From assembly GCF_033118175.1 (NCBI RefSeq), contig NC_083689.1, positions 21,372,501 to 21,436,500 of the forward strand: DNA of 64,000 nt, written 5' to 3'. Source of the DNA: Dama dama (Eukaryota; Chordata; Mammalia; Artiodactyla; Cervidae). Made by a program: the position numbers and the translations under genes. The notes under the pieces are model-generated. The model was given only the letters and a program-made list of their open reading frames with translations, was not told where the DNA came from and made no database searches. Shown one piece after another: positions 1 through 11,599 of the stretch (position 1 is the first letter of the stretch; each line of letters opens with the position of its first letter).

Positions 1-45
1 TAAGTAGAAAGCCCCTCCAAAAAAACCCAGGGCTAATATGTATGC

Positions 46-92
46 TCCATGAGATCACAAACAGTTGGACATGACTGAGCACACACGCACAC
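46..92 (+). mobile_element. Bov-tA SINE, 3' fragment
   Basis: The stretch matches the Bov-tA 3' part (atgagatcacaaa..agttggacatgactgagca). It is flanked by an 11-bp direct repeat AATATGTATGC (35-45 and 93-103), which reads as its target-site duplication, so this tiny 5'-truncated copy appears to be an independent insertion. Confidence 0.75.
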
Positions 93-239
93 AATATGTA
101 TGCCAGATTTTATCTAGTTTAGAGGATGCGGTAAGTTGTCACAGGTCTATCATCCTGATGGCTGGAAAGTCCTCTGAGAGCATCTTTCATGTCTCAGGAG
201 GAAGCCAGGCAGATGATAAACTATTCCAAGGGCTGATGT

Positions 240-427
240 GTCTATACCAATACTAGTACCACACTGCCTTCACTAATATGATGAGTACAATAAGCCCTGC
301 TATCTGGGAAGACAGAGCTCTTCTTATTCTGCATCTTCAGGATTATCTTGGTTATGTACAGTACTTCACTCTGCTTGTCAAATTCCTTGAAAATCAAAGT
401 TGAGATTTTTATTAGAACTGCAATGAG
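240..427 (-). mobile_element. Old L1 fragment (ORF2, antisense)
   Basis: Read on the minus strand this resembles the ORF2 region around the L1 'taccacactg' segment. The same antisense element appears to resume after the younger L1 at about 3268, so the plus-strand L1 at 428-3262 interrupts it. Bases 104-239 show nothing I recognise. Confidence 0.5.
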
Positions 428-505
428 ACATATATAGGTAGGACTGGCTTGTGTTGTGGTATGGCAGAACCCAACACAACATGGTAAAGCAATTATCCTC
501 CAATT
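428..505 (+). mobile_element. L1 3'-tail fragment
   Basis: It contains the ruminant L1 3' UTR end signature (tatggcagaacccaacacaac, then taaagcaattatcctccaatt). It abuts the next L1 directly without an obvious poly(A), so it may be a separate small insertion or a rearranged end of the neighbouring copy. Confidence 0.5.
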
Positions 506-3262
506 TATCCAGCAAACAAAAGCCCAGGACCAGATGGCTTCACAGCTGAATTCTACCAAAAATTTAGAGAAGAGCTAACACCTATCTTACTCAAACTCTT
601 CCAGAAAATTGCAGAGGAAGGTAAACTTCCAAACTCATTCTATGAGGCCACCATCACCCTAATTCCAAAACCAGACAAAGATGCCACAAAAAAAGAAAAC
701 TACAGGCCAATATCACTGATGAACATAGATGCAAAAATCCTTAACAAAATTCTAGCAAACAGAATCCAACAACATATTAAAAAAATCATACACCACGACA
801 AAGTGGGCTTTATCCCAGGAACGCAAGGATTCTTTAATATCCGCAAATCAATCAATGTAATACACCACATTAACAAATTGAAAGATAAAAACCATATGAT
901 TATCTCAATAGATGCAGAGAAAGCCTTTGACAAAATTCAACACCCATTCATGATTAAAACTCTCCAGAAAGCAGGAATAGAAGGAACATACCTCAACATA
1001 ATAAAAGCTATATATGACAAACCCACAGCAAGTATCACCCTCAATGGTGAAAAATTGAAAGCATTTCCCCTGAAATCAGGAACAAGACAAGGATGCCCAA
1101 CTCTCACCACTACTATTCAACATAGTGTTGGAAGTTTTGGCCACAGCAATCAGAGCAGAAAAAGAAGTAAAAGGAATCCAGATAGGAAAAGAAGAAGTGA
1201 AATTCTCGCTGTTTGCAGATGACATGATCCTCTACATAGAAAACCCTAAAGACTCTTCCAGAAAATTACTAGAGCTAATCAATGAATATAGTAAAGTTGC
1301 AGGATATAAAATTAACACACAGAAATCCCTTGCATTCCTATATACTAACAATGAAAAAACAGAAAGAGAAATTAAGGAAACAATACCATTCACCATTGCA
1401 ACAAAAAGAATAAAATACTTAGGAATATATCTACCTAAAGAAACAAAAGACCTATACATAGAAAACTATAAAACACTGATGAAAGAAATCAAAGAGGACA
1501 CAAACAGATGGAGAAACATACCATGCTCATGGATTGGAAGAATCAATATTGTCAAAATGGCTATTCTACCCAAAGCAGTCTATAGATTCAATGCAATCCC
1601 TATCAAGCTACCAACGGTATTTTTCACAGAACTAGAACAAATAATTTCACAATTTGTATGGAAATACAAAAAACCTCGAATAGCCAAAGTAATCTTGAGA
1701 AAGAAGAATGGAACTGGAGGAATCAACCTGCCTGACTTCAGTCTCTACTACAAAGCCACAGTCATCAAGACAGTATGGTACTGGCACAAAGACAGAAATA
1801 TAGATCAATGGAACAGAATAGAAAGCCCAGAGATAAATCCACAAACTTATGGACACCTTATCTTTGACAAAGGAGGCAAGGATATACAATGGAAAAAAGA
1901 CAACCTCTTTAACAAGTGGTGCTGGGAAAGCTGGTCAACCACTTGTAAAAGAATGAAACCAGAACACTTTCTAACACCATACACAAAAATAAACTCAAAA
2001 TGGATTAAACATCTAAATGTAAGACCAGAAACTATAAAACTCCTAGAGGAGAACATAGGCAAAACACTCTCCGACATAAACCACAGCAAGATCCTCTATG
2101 ACCCACCTCCCAGAATATTGGAAATAAAAGCACAAATAAACAAATGGGACCTAATGAAACTTAAAAGCTTTTGCACAACAAAGGAAACTATAAGTAAGCT
2201 GAAAAGACAGCCCTCAGATTGGGAGAAAATAATAGCAAATGAAGAAACAGACAAAGGATGAATCTCAAAAATATACAAGCAACTCTTGAAGCTCAATTCC
2301 AGAAAAATAAATGACCCAATCAAAAAACAGGCCAAAGAACTAAACAGACATTTCTCCAAAGAAGACATACAGATGGCTAACAAACACATGAAAAGATGTT
2401 CAACATCACTCATTATCAGAGAAATGCAAATCAAAACCACAATGAGGTACCATTACACGCCAGTCAGGATGGCTGCTATCCAAAAGTCTACAAGCAATAA
2501 ATGCTGGAGAGGGTGTGGAGAAAAGGGAAGCCTCTTACACTGTTGGTGGGAATGCAAACTAGTGCAGCCACTATGGAGAACAGTGTGGAGATTTCTTAAA
2601 AAACTGGAAATAGAACTGCCATATGACCCAGCAATCCCGCTCCTGGGCATACACACCGAGGAAACCAGATCTGAAAGAGACACGTGAACCCCAATGTTCA
2701 TCGCAGCACTGCTTATAATAGCCAGGACATGGAAGCAACCTAGATGCCCATCAGCAGATGAATGGATAAGGAAGCTGTGGTACATATACACCATGGAATA
2801 TTACTCAGCCATTAAAAAGAATTCATTTGAACCAGTTCTAATGAGATGGATGAAGCTGGAGCCCATTATACAGAGTGAAGTAAGCCAGAAAGATAAAGAA
2901 CATTACAGCATACTAACACATATATATGGAATTTAGAAAGATGGTAATGACAACCCTATATGCAAAACAGAAAAAGAGACACAGAAGTACAGAACAGACT
3001 TTTGAACTCTGTGGGAGAAGGTGAGGGTGGGATGTTGCGAAAGAACAGCATGTATATTATCTATGGTGAAACAGGTCACCAGCCCAGGTGGGATGCATGA
3101 GACAAGTGCTCAGGCCTGGTGCACTGGGAAGACCCAGAGGAATCGGGTGGAAAGGGAGGTGGGAGGGGGGATCGGGATGGGGAATATGTGTAAATCTATT
3201 GCTGATTCATGTCAATGTATGACAAAACCCACTGAAAAAATAAATAAATAAATAAAATTTTT
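506..3262 (+). mobile_element. 5'-truncated ruminant L1, 3' half with tail
   Basis: This copy begins inside the ORF2 reverse transcriptase domain and runs to a 3' UTR ending in an A-rich (AAAT)n tail near 3235-3262. The 3' UTR holds the usual G-rich stretch (3150-3180) and the 'gctgattcatgtcaatgtatg' type end. Its length, about 2.7 kb of an expected 6-7 kb, is typical of 5' truncation during reverse transcription. A second copy of the same subfamily lies at 15406-17001 and shows where this one has decayed. Confidence 0.9.
509..2936 (+). pseudogene. L1 ORF2 C-terminal two thirds, broken
   Basis: This encodes the RT domain through the C-terminal region of L1 ORF2p, the endonuclease/reverse transcriptase that mobilises L1 and SINEs. 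RT motifs visible are the PGPDGF block near 518, SPKPDKD-like 'LIPKPDKD' near 664, and the catalytic 'FADDMILY' near 1213-1236. The C-terminal cysteine-rich segment (CWRGCGEKGSLLHCWWEC) is at about 2500-2555. The frame is broken by a one-base insertion near 1099 and by in-frame stops at 2259 and 2685, after which the same frame resumes to a stop at 2934. It is inactive by truncation and by these lesions. Confidence 0.88.
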
Positions 3263-4252
3263 TTTAATTTAAGAAAAGGACTGCATTGAATCTGGAGATC
3301 AAATTAGAGAGTACAGATACCTTTGTAACACTGAATCACCCAATCAATGAACATGGTATAACTCTCTTTTTATTTAGGTCCTCTTGAACGTTTCTGAATA
3401 ATAATAATATTCTCCATAAATATCATGTACTATTTTGAGATTTATTTCTAAGTGCTTTACATGTGTTTGTGCTATAATAAACCTCATCTCTTTTTTAAAT
3501 GATATTTTCTAACATCTGTTGCTCCTGCAACGGATGTTTGTAATCATCACAATAACATTGAAGAAAAAGCCCCTAAAATGGGCATCCTTGTCTTATTTCC
3601 GATCTTTGAGTGAAAGCTTTTTAATGGTTTTATCATTAGTGATGAATCTACTGTAGGGTTTTTTAGGTGGCCCTAATTAGATTAAGAAAGATCCCCTTCT
3701 GTTCCTAACTTCCTAAGAGATCTTTTTAAAACATAAATAAATGTTGAATTTTATTAAATGTTTTCTCTGCCACTCTGAAAGTACCACATGATTTTTCCCC
3801 ATTAGACTGACAATGCTGTGAATTCTGTTCCTCAGTGTTCTAACGTTAATCCAACCTTTTATTCCTGGAACAAATCCAGTTTGATCATGATATATGTTTA
3901 ATACATTACAGAATCAATTGATAATTTATAGAGGATTTTTGCATGTCTAAGTTTAAAAGGGAGATAGTCTGTGGTTTTTCTGACTCATATTATCTTTGTC
4001 AGGGTTTGGTATTAAGGCAGTGCTGGCCTCATGAAAGAAACTGGGTGTGTGGTTTTTTTTCCCCTGTATTCTGAACTAGTTTGTATATGGTTAGCATTAT
4101 TAGTTACACAGATACTTATTAATAGTTGGACTCTTTTGTGAAAACATCTGGATCTAGTGCCTTATTTGTGAGGAAGGTGTGGGTGTGTGGGTTTGTGTAT
4201 GGGAAGGTTTAAAAGTTATTATTCAATGTCTTTAATGAGCTTTCAATTCTTT

Positions 4253-4740
4253 GTTGTTGTTCAGTCACTAAGTCATCTCCGGCTCTTTGTGACCCCATGA
4301 ACTGCAGCACATCAGGCTTCTCTGTCCTTCACCATCTCCCAGAGTTTGCTCAAACTCATGTCCATTGAGTTGGTGATGCCTTCCAACCATCTCATCTTCT
4401 GTCACTCCCTTCTTTTCCTGCCCTCAATCTTTCCCAGCATCAGTGTATTTTCCAATGAGTCAGCTCTTCCCATTAAATGGCAAAAGTGCTGGAGCTTCAG
4501 CTTCAGCATCAGTCCTTCCAATGACTATTCAAGGTTGATTTCCTTTAGGATTGACTGGTTTGATCTCCTTGCAGTCCAAGGGACTCTCAAGAGTCTTCTC
4601 CAACACCACAGTTCGAAAGCATTAATTCTTTGGCACTCATCCTTCTTTATGGTCCAACTCTCACATCTGTACTTGGCTACTGGGAAAACCACAGCTTTGA
4701 CTTTAAGGACCTTTGTTGGCAAAGTGATGTCTCTGCTTTA
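4253..4740 (-). mobile_element. BovB LINE, 3' end, minus strand
   Basis: The left edge carries the BovB 3' terminus (ttgttcagtcactaagtc..gaccccatgaactgcagca). The rest is the antisense of the ORF2 C-terminus (GCESWTIKK-like). A perfect 12-bp duplication TTTCAATTCTTT at 4241-4252 and 4741-4752 marks the insertion into the old L1. Confidence 0.9.
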
Positions 4741-4927
4741 TTTCAATTCTTTAGATGTGTTTTTTAGTGATTTGGGTTAAGTTATATTTTTCTAGAAATG
4801 TGGATATTTTATCTACATTTTCTCAGTGATGGGTGAATAGATGTTATATTGGTGAATAAAATTTTCATCATTCTCTATGTCTTAATGCTTCTTCAACCTC
4901 TGCAGCCTCAACGATAATACTTTAAAA

Positions 4928-5250
4928 ACATTTTTTTAACTTATTTTTGGCTGTGCTGGGCCTTTGTTACTGTGTGCAGGCTTTTCTTTAGCTGCAAAGA
5001 GCAGAGGTTACTCTCTAGATGCGGTGCACGGGGTTCTCACTGGAGTGGCTTCTCTTGTTGCCAAGCAGGGGCTCTAGGCATGCCGACTTCAGCAGTTGCG
5101 GCTCTCGGACTGCAGGGCACAGGCTCAGTAGCCGTGGCACTTGGGCTCAGTTGCTCCGAGGCTTGTGGGGATCTTCCAGGACCAGGGATGAACCTGTGTT
5201 TCCTGCATTGGCAGGAGGATTCTTTACCACTGAGCCACCAAGGAAGCTTC
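4928..5250 (-). mobile_element. CHR-type (tRNA-Glu-derived) SINE, long form
   Basis: This is a full-length-type cetartiodactyl CHR SINE in reverse. The A-rich end becomes T-rich at the left, followed by the GC-rich body (ggctctcggactgcagggcac), and the tRNA-derived head ends with 'gagccaccaaggaagc'. The flanks carry an unusually long imperfect repeat (about 4875-4918 and 5249-5292, sharing 'gcttcttca..ctgcag'), possibly an over-long target-site duplication. Confidence 0.75.
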
Positions 5251-5345
5251 TATGTTTTCTTAACGCTTCTTCAGCATCTGCAGTCTGTAATTATGTCCTC
5301 TTTCTCACTGATAATATTTCTAATTTGAAGTTTATCATGTTTCTT

Positions 5346-6366
5346 CTTTTCAAAACACTAAATATTGGCCATTTTAATTTTTTGAGGAATCACCATACTG
5401 TTTTTCCATTGTGGCTACACCATTTTACATTCCAACTGGCTCCTCAAACATTTGTTGTGTATTTTTCAGAGGGTCTATGCATGTTTCATGATCAAGCTTG
5501 TTTACTGTGTTGTTCAAATCTAGATCATTACTATTTTTAAAATGAAGTAGAATTCATTTACAATGTTTCCAGTAAACAGCAAAGTGATTCGGTTACATAT
5601 ATATGTACAGATATTCTTTTTCAGATTCTTTTCCATTATGGGTAATTACAAGATACTGAATATAGTTTTCTGTGCTATAAATAGGCCCATGTTGATTATC
5701 TATTTTATACATAGCAGTGCATATCTGTTAATCCCTAATTTCCAATTTATCCCTCCCTCCCTTTCCCCTTTGGTAAGCATAAATTTGCTTTCTATGTCTG
5801 TGAGTCTATTTCTGTTCTATAAATAAGTTCATTTGTGTCATTTTTTTAAAATTCCATGGGATTTCCCTGGTGGTCCAGTGGCTAAGCCTTGGAGCTCCCA
5901 ACGCAGGAGGCCCGGGTTCAGTCCCTGATCAGGGAACTGGATCCCACATGCTACAAATTAGAGTTTGCACACTGCCACTAAAGACCCATGATCCCATGAG
6001 CCACAACTGAGACCCAGCACAGCCAAATAAATAAAACACACATGTAAGTGATAGCATGTGATATTTGTCTTTCTCTGACTTACCTCACTTAGTATGATCA
6101 TCTCTAGGTCCATCCATGCTGCTGCAAATGGTGTTATTTCACCTTTTATACAGCCGAGTAATATTCTACCATGTGTATGTTCCACATCTTTATCCATTCA
6201 TCCGTCGGCATTTAGGCTGCTGCCATGTCTTGGCTATTGTCAGTGGTGCTGCTATGAACATTGGAGTGCATGTATTTTTTTCAAATTAGTTTTCATCTTC
6301 TGTGGTATATCCTCACTTTTTCTCTGGTTGGGGTATCAGTTGCTAAGAAGGATGCTGTAAAAATCT
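5346..6366 (-). mobile_element. Artiodactyl L1 3' UTR / 3' end, antisense
   Basis: Minus-strand L1 3' material: 'accatactgtttttccattgtggctacacc' at 5390-5425, then the artiodactyl L1 3' UTR (5545-5855) and its continuation (6040-6366, 'ctttctctgacttacctcacttagtatgat'). It is split by a CHR SINE at 5859-6035. At least two L1 ages may be mixed here. Confidence 0.65.
5859..6035 (+). mobile_element. CHR-type SINE
   Basis: The head 'gggatttccctggtggtccagtgg' and the box-B-like 'gggttcagtccctgatc' identify a tRNA-Glu-derived CHR SINE. It ends in an (AAAT)n tail near 6020-6035. Confidence 0.85.
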
Positions 6367-6915
6367 CCCACTTCGGTGATGTAGTTACCTAATGTAAGGT
6401 ATTTTAGATACCCCGTCCTCCATTTCAGGTCTTCAAATTCTTTGGAGTATTTTACATTAATAGCACGTTTTAATTCATACTATACACATGTTTGAGTACT
6501 TCTGTTGATTCTTGCTTTATTTATTGTGATACTGTTATTAAGCGCATACACATTTAGAACTGTCATATTTTCATGACAAAGACTTAGTTATACCTAGTAA
6601 GGCTTCCTACACTAAAGTCTATGCAGTCCAGGACTTCCTTGGTGGTCCAGGGGTTATAACTCCGTGCTTTCTCTGCAGGGGGGCAGGTTCCATGCCTGGT
6701 TGAGGAACTAAGATTCCACATGCTGCACTGCACAGCCAAAAAAAGAAAGTCTATGCCATCCAATAATAATAGACTTAAACAAACTTTCTTTCTGGCTGTT
6801 GACATCCTTTAATGGCAACTTGTTACACTGTGTAAGTTTAAATGCAAGTAATATGTTTCTGGATTTTAATTCTTCTTAGCCAGCCAGAAAATATTTGTCT
6901 TTTAATTCAAGTATT
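6367..6915 (-). mobile_element. Old L1, antisense, weakly preserved
   Basis: Text such as 'aaaatctcccacttcggtg' (6359) and 'cacatttagaactgtcatattttcatgac' (6548) reads as antisense ancient L1 ORF2. A short CHR SINE interrupts it at 6628-6750. Assignment is by resemblance only. Confidence 0.4.
6628..6750 (+). mobile_element. CHR-type SINE, short
   Basis: It starts 'aggacttccttggtggtccagggg', contains a degraded 'ggttccatgcctggttgagga' B box and ends in 'cagccaaaaaaag'. Confidence 0.8.
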
Positions 6916-7046
6916 GTACAGATCCCCTGGAGAAGGGAATGGCGACCCACTCCAGTGTTCTTGTCTGGGAAATCCCATGGACAGAGAAGCCCGGCGGGCT
7001 ACAGTCCAGAGAGTTGCAGAGAGTTGGACATGACTGAGGACGCACA
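6916..7046 (+). mobile_element. Bov-tA/BOV-A SINE monomer
   Basis: It carries the diagnostic Bov-A body (gatcccctggagaagggaa, ttcttgtctgggaaatccc, gagttggacatgactgagga). Confidence 0.9.
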
Positions 7047-7055
7047 CTCCCCCAC

Positions 7056-7365
7056 TCTGTACTTATGCTGTCTAGTAGCAATGTAACGTGTGCCATCTCT
7101 CTAATTTAAATGTTTTTAGCAGCCACAATCAAAAGATGAATAAAATGGTGAAATTCATTTTAATAACATGTTTTATTTAACAACATATCCAAAATGTTAT
7201 CACCTCCAAAAAGAATCAGTATAAGATAAGGAATATTTTACTTTTTCAAAATCCCAGGTCTCCAAAGTTTGGGGTGCATTTCACACTAACAGCACACCTC
7301 AGTTCAGACCATCCCCATTTCAAATGCTCAGTTGTGACCTACGGCTTGTGGCACTGTATGGACTC
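7056..7365 (+). mobile_element. Ancient hAT/MER-type DNA transposon
   Basis: A roughly 310-bp element whose ends resemble an inverted repeat ('gctgtctagtagca' at the left, 'gcactgtatggac' at the right). It has the characteristic interior 'ttaataacatgttttatttaac' and 'cattttcacactaacagcacacctcag'-like text. It matches my memory of a non-autonomous mammalian hAT element, but I cannot assign a family. Confidence 0.45.
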
Positions 7366-8017
7366 ACGTAGATTTAGACTATCTACATTAATTACAGTTC
7401 CTAATGTGTTTGGATTTATTAGGTACTTTCTTGTGGCCCCTCAGTTGCTATATTTCTTTTTCTCACTTTCCTTGCCTTGTTTTGGAATTTTGGTCATTCC
7501 GTTTTTCTCTTACACTCAGTTTAGAAGTTACACATCCTATTTCTGTTCTTTTGGACATTTTCTGAGACACTTCATTTTTTAATTAATTTTTTATTGACGT
7601 GTAGTTGATTTACATTGTTGCATTAGCTTCTGTAGACACTTTAATTTAGAAACACAATCTATCAAAAGTCTGTCCTTATTCAGTCTTCATCTCCAAAAGC
7701 CTCCAAAATGCTCTGCCCGTTTCCACTCTCGCCCCCTACAGGCCATTCTCCATAGAGCAGCTAACGTGAGATTTTTGGTAAACTTTTTTTTTTTTTTAAT
7801 ATGTAAAATGCACAAAATCACATAAAGACATCTGTTTAACCAAAAACATTTTAGGATTAAAAAATTCTTTTTAAACTATTTCAGAAATGAAAATTACTAA
7901 TCAAAGGGAACAAAAGTCAACTCAAGTATCACAGAGAAGCAAAGAGTAACCAAATTGTAAATTCACTTTTTAAAAACATTGTTTAAACTCTTTAAAAAGT
8001 TGTTAAACATTTAAACA
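7366..8017. other. Mostly unassigned AT-rich sequence
   Basis: No gene is visible. A short L1 3'-UTR-like piece occurs at about 7585-7625 (ttattgacgtgtagttgatttacattg), followed by a T-run at 7786-7798. The remainder is unassigned. Confidence 0.4.
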
Positions 8018-8562
8018 AATGTCCATCAACAGAAGAGTGGATAAAGAAGATGAGGTACATATATACAATGGAATATTACTCAGCCATTAAAAAGAATAAA
8101 ATAATGCCATTTACAGCAACAATGGATGGACCTAGAGATTAAAATACTGAGTGAATTAAGTCAGACAGAGAAAGAGAAATACCGCATGATATCATTTATA
8201 TGTGGAATCTAAAAGAAGAGATACACAAATGAACTTATTTACAAAATAGAAACAGACTCACAGACTTAGAGAGCAAACCTATGGTTTCAGGGCGGGGTGT
8301 CGGGGGAGGTTTAGGGGGAGGGATATTTAGGGAGTTTGGGATTGACATGTACACACTGCTGTAACTAAAATGGATAACCAGCAAGGATCTACTGTAGAGC
8401 ACAGAGAAATCTGCTCAATATTCTACAACCAAATTGGGAAAAGAATTTGAAAAAGAATAGATACTTGTATATGTGTAACTGAACTGCTTTGCTATACACC
8501 TGAAATTAACACGCTGTTAATCAGCTAAATTCCAATATAAAATAAAAAGTTAAAAAATAAAC
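8018..8562 (+). mobile_element. L1 3' end (older artiodactyl L1)
   Basis: It begins 'tgtccatcaacagaagagtggataaa', includes the ORF2 C-terminal text 'ggaatattactcagccattaaaaa' and the 3' UTR 'gtacacactgctgtaactaaaatgg', and ends in an A-rich tail near 8540-8562. Confidence 0.85.
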
Positions 8563-8805
8563 AACTGCATTTATTTTTTAACTAAGGTAGGACTAACATA
8601 CAAAACAGCCGTACATGTTTAATGTATATATTTCTACGAAGTTGAAGATAAATACCCTTAAAACCATCGCCACAAACAATGCTATAAACGTAACCATCAC
8701 CTCTAAATGCTCCTTTTGTGTATTTTTTGATAATTCAATTTAAGATATACTCACGTAAAAAAAAGTTTTACGTATACAATACAGTATTTTTAACTATATG
8801 CATTA

Positions 8806-9027
8806 TGCTGTGCATGCTGTGACTTCAGTTGTGTCCAACTCTGTGACCCTATGGACTGGGGTCAGCCAGGCTCCTCTGTCCATGGGACTCCGCAAGCAAT
8901 AATACTGGAGTGAGTTGCCATAACTTCCCCCAGGGAATCTTCCTGACCCAGGTAGCCAACCTGTATCTCTTATGTCCCCTGCATTGGCAGGTGAGTTCTT
9001 TACCCCAGTGCCACCTGGGAAGCCCTC
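8806..9027 (-). mobile_element. Bov-tA SINE
   Basis: Reverse orientation: starts with 'ttgtgtccaactctgtgacc' and ends with the antisense tRNA-like head 'gccacctgggaagccc'. Bases 8563-8805 upstream look like an old L1 3' UTR, without firm assignment. Confidence 0.9.
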
Positions 9028-9029
9028 GT

Positions 9030-9304
9030 AATGCTATATAGTAGATCTGGGGACTTATTCATCTTCCACAACTAAAATGCTATACCTGGTAAACAGTAAC
9101 TCCCCATTCTCCCTCCCTGAACCCCTGGCACCCACAACTCTATATCCTGTCTATAAAGTTGACTACAAATCCTTCACATAAGTGGAATCATACAGTATAT
9201 GTCTTTCTGTGTCTGGCTTATTTCAAGTAACATTAGAACCTCCAAACTCATCCATGTTGTAGCAAAGGGCAGAACTTACTTCTTTCTTAAGGCTGAAAAA
9301 GACT

Positions 9305-9344
<40 letters not shown>

Positions 9345-9688
9345 ATATTTCCTTTATCCATTTATTCATTGATGATCACACAGGTTGTTTCTATAGCTTT
9401 GCTATTTTAAGTAACTCATCAATGAATGTAAAAGTCCAAGTATCTCTTTGAGATCCTGACTCCAATTATTTTGAGTTTATATCCAGAAGCAGGACTGCTG
9501 GATGGTGAGGTAGTTCTATTTTTAGTTTTATGAGGAGCCTCCATACTGTCTTTCATTTGGGCTGCACCGTTCTGTATTTCCTCCAACACACACATACACA
9601 CACACACACACCCCCTACCAAGCTATTGATTGGGATTTCACTGAATCTACAGATCAATAGATGTTGATGTAGAATTAACGTTTTCATG
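9030..9688 (-). mobile_element. Old L1 3' end, antisense, with microsatellites
   Basis: Antisense 3' UTR and ORF2 end text ('ggaatcatacagtatatgtctttctgtgtctggctt', 'atatccagaagcaggactgctggat'), interrupted by two simple repeats at 9307-9342 and 9589-9612. Confidence 0.6.
9307..9342 (+). repeat. (TG)n microsatellite
   Basis: About 18 uninterrupted TG units inside the antisense L1. A shorter (CA)n tract lies at 9587-9612. Confidence 0.95.
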
Positions 9689-9808
9689 GGGACTTCCCTG
9701 TCAGTCCAGTGGCTAAGATTCCATGCTGCCAATGCAGGGGGCACAGTTTCAATACCTGGTCAGGAAACGAAGATCCCATGTGCCACGCAGCATGGCTAAA
9801 AAAAGAAA
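9689..9808 (+). mobile_element. CHR-type SINE
   Basis: Head 'ggggacttccctgtcagtccagtggc', B box-like 'cagtttcaatacctggtc', tail 'gctaaaaaaagaaa'. Confidence 0.85.
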
Positions 9809-10255
9809 ATGTTTTAACAATATTGTCTTCCAATCCATGATCACAGTATATTTTTCTATTTGTTTAGATTTTAATTTTCTCAATAATACTTTTTTATTTG
9901 CATATGTGTTTATTCTGTGTAGAATTCTTACACTGCTCTCATTAGATTCAATCTTAGGTATTTGATGCTTTTTGATATGATTGCAAATGGCATCATTTTC
10001 AAATGTCTTTTTCTAGAGTTGTTCGTACCAGGAAACACAACTGATTTTTGTGTTTTGATTTTACATCCAGTGACTTTGCTATATAAATTATATATTAAAT
10101 CTGTGCATAGATTTTTTTTCCATTTTCTACATATACAATAATGTGATCTGCAGATGGTGACTTTTATTTCTTCCTTTACAATTCTTTTGCTATATTCTTT
10201 TGTCCTATTGTACTGACTAGGACCTCCAGTGCAATGTTAATAAGAAGTGGTGATG

Positions 10256-10480
10256 TGTGTGTGCATGCTAAGTCACTCTAGTCATGTCCGACTCTTTGCC
10301 ACTTTATAAACTGTAGCCCACCAGGATCCTCTGTCCATGGGATTCTCCAAGCAAGAATACTGGAATGGGTTGCCATTTCTACTCCAGGGGATCTTCCCGA
10401 TCCAGGGATCAAACCCACATCTCTTACATCTCTTGATTTGGCAGGCAGGTTCTTTACCACTAGTGCTACCTGGTAAGCCA
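10256..10480 (-). mobile_element. Bov-tA SINE
   Basis: Antisense Bov-tA with the direct repeat AGAAGTGGTGA on both sides (about 10245-10255 and 10481-10491), which marks its insertion in the old L1. Confidence 0.92.
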
Positions 10481-10575
10481 GAAGTGGTGACAGTAATTCC
10501 AGTTTCAACACCCCACCCTTCAGTATGTTTTTGCTTCAGATATTTTGTTGATACTCTTCAGCAGAGTAAGGGTGC

Positions 10576-10941
10576 TATGTGCTTTCAAACTGTGGTGCTG
10601 GAGAAGACCCTTGAGAGCCCCTTGGACAGCAAGGAGATCAAACCAGTCAGTCCTAAAGAAATCAACCCTGAATATTCATTGGAAGGACTGTTGGTGAAGC
10701 TGAAGCTCCAATACTTTGGCCACCTGATGCAAAGAGCTGACTCACTGGAAAAGACCCTGATGCTAGGAAAGGTAGAAGACAAAAGGAGAAGGGAATGGCA
10801 GAGGATGAGATGGTTAGATATCATCACCAACTCAATGGACATGAATCTGAGCAAACTCCAGGAGACAGTGGAGGACAGGAGAGCCTGGCGTGCTGCAGGA
10901 CACGAGGTCACAAAGAATCAGACACGACTGAGCAACTGAAG
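10576..10941 (+). mobile_element. BovB LINE 3' end, plus strand
   Basis: It encodes the BovB ORF2 C-terminus (LWCWRRLLRVPW-type and LKLQYFGHLMQ-type segments) and ends 'gagcaactgaagaac'. It is severely 5'-truncated, and its frame is open from about 10576 to the terminal stop at 10937. Confidence 0.88.
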
Positions 10942-11477
10942 AACAATAATATATTTCTAGTTTACTGCAAGTTTTTGCCATTAAAAGTTGTTAAATTTAT
11001 CAAATGCTTCCTCTGCATCATTTGAGATAATTTTATTTTTCCTTTATTGTGTTCATATGATTAACTACAATAATTGATTTTTGAATGTTAAACCAACCTT
11101 GCATTCTTGGAAGAAACCAATTCAGTCATGAGTTACTACTCTTTTTACATATTACTTGCTCAAATTCATAAGAACTTTTGCATGTGAGTTCAAGAGTAAG
11201 ATTGATCTCTAATTTTCCTGTCTCATACATCTTTACTGGGACTTTATTGCAAGGTTATGCTGGTGTCACAAGATGAATTAAGAAAAGTTCTTTCTTCTCC
11301 AAACACAGGGATAGTGTGTGTAATATTGGTGCTATGTCTTCACTCTTAGCAGATATCACAGTGAAGTCATTTGGGCTTGTAGTTTTCTTGGGGCCAGCTC
11401 TTAATTACAGAGACACTTTTTAAAATATGTGTAAGATTATTTACATTTTCTATTTCTTTTGTTTATTTGTTTATAGT

Positions 11478-11599
11478 TATGGCATGCAAACTCTTAGTTG
11501 CAGCATGTGGGAGATAGTTCCCTGACCAGGCATCAAACTCAGGCCTCCTGCATTGAAAGCATGGAATCTTAGCCTCTGGACCACCAGGGAAGTCCCTCT
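11478..11599 (-). mobile_element. CHR-type SINE
   Basis: Antisense copy ending 'ggaccaccagggaagtccc' at the right. Confidence 0.85.

Larger units (their letters stand above)
3268..5345 (-). mobile_element. Old L1 (ORF2), antisense, interrupted
   Basis: Segments 3268-4240, 4753-4925 and about 5253-5345 read on the minus strand as an ancient L1 ORF2, from the RT region back towards the endonuclease region. Recognisable antisense phrases include 'gggcatccttgtctt' (3580) and 'ttgatcatgatatatgtttaat' type text (3880). It is split by a BovB end (4253-4740) and a CHR SINE (about 4928-5250). Divergence is high and no frame survives. Confidence 0.6.

Noticed and set aside
1125..2261. A 378-codon frame that might be read as a host reverse transcriptase gene
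   Set aside because: It is the L1 ORF2 RT and connector, continuous with L1 sequence on both sides and ending in an L1 tail.
5859..6035. A- and B-box-like sequences in CHR SINEs as tRNA genes
   Set aside because: They lack cloverleaf structure and acceptor pairing, and all are followed by SINE bodies and A-rich tails.
9307..9342. (TG)n tract as a regulatory or Z-DNA element
   Set aside because: It is an ordinary microsatellite inside decayed L1, with nothing nearby to regulate.
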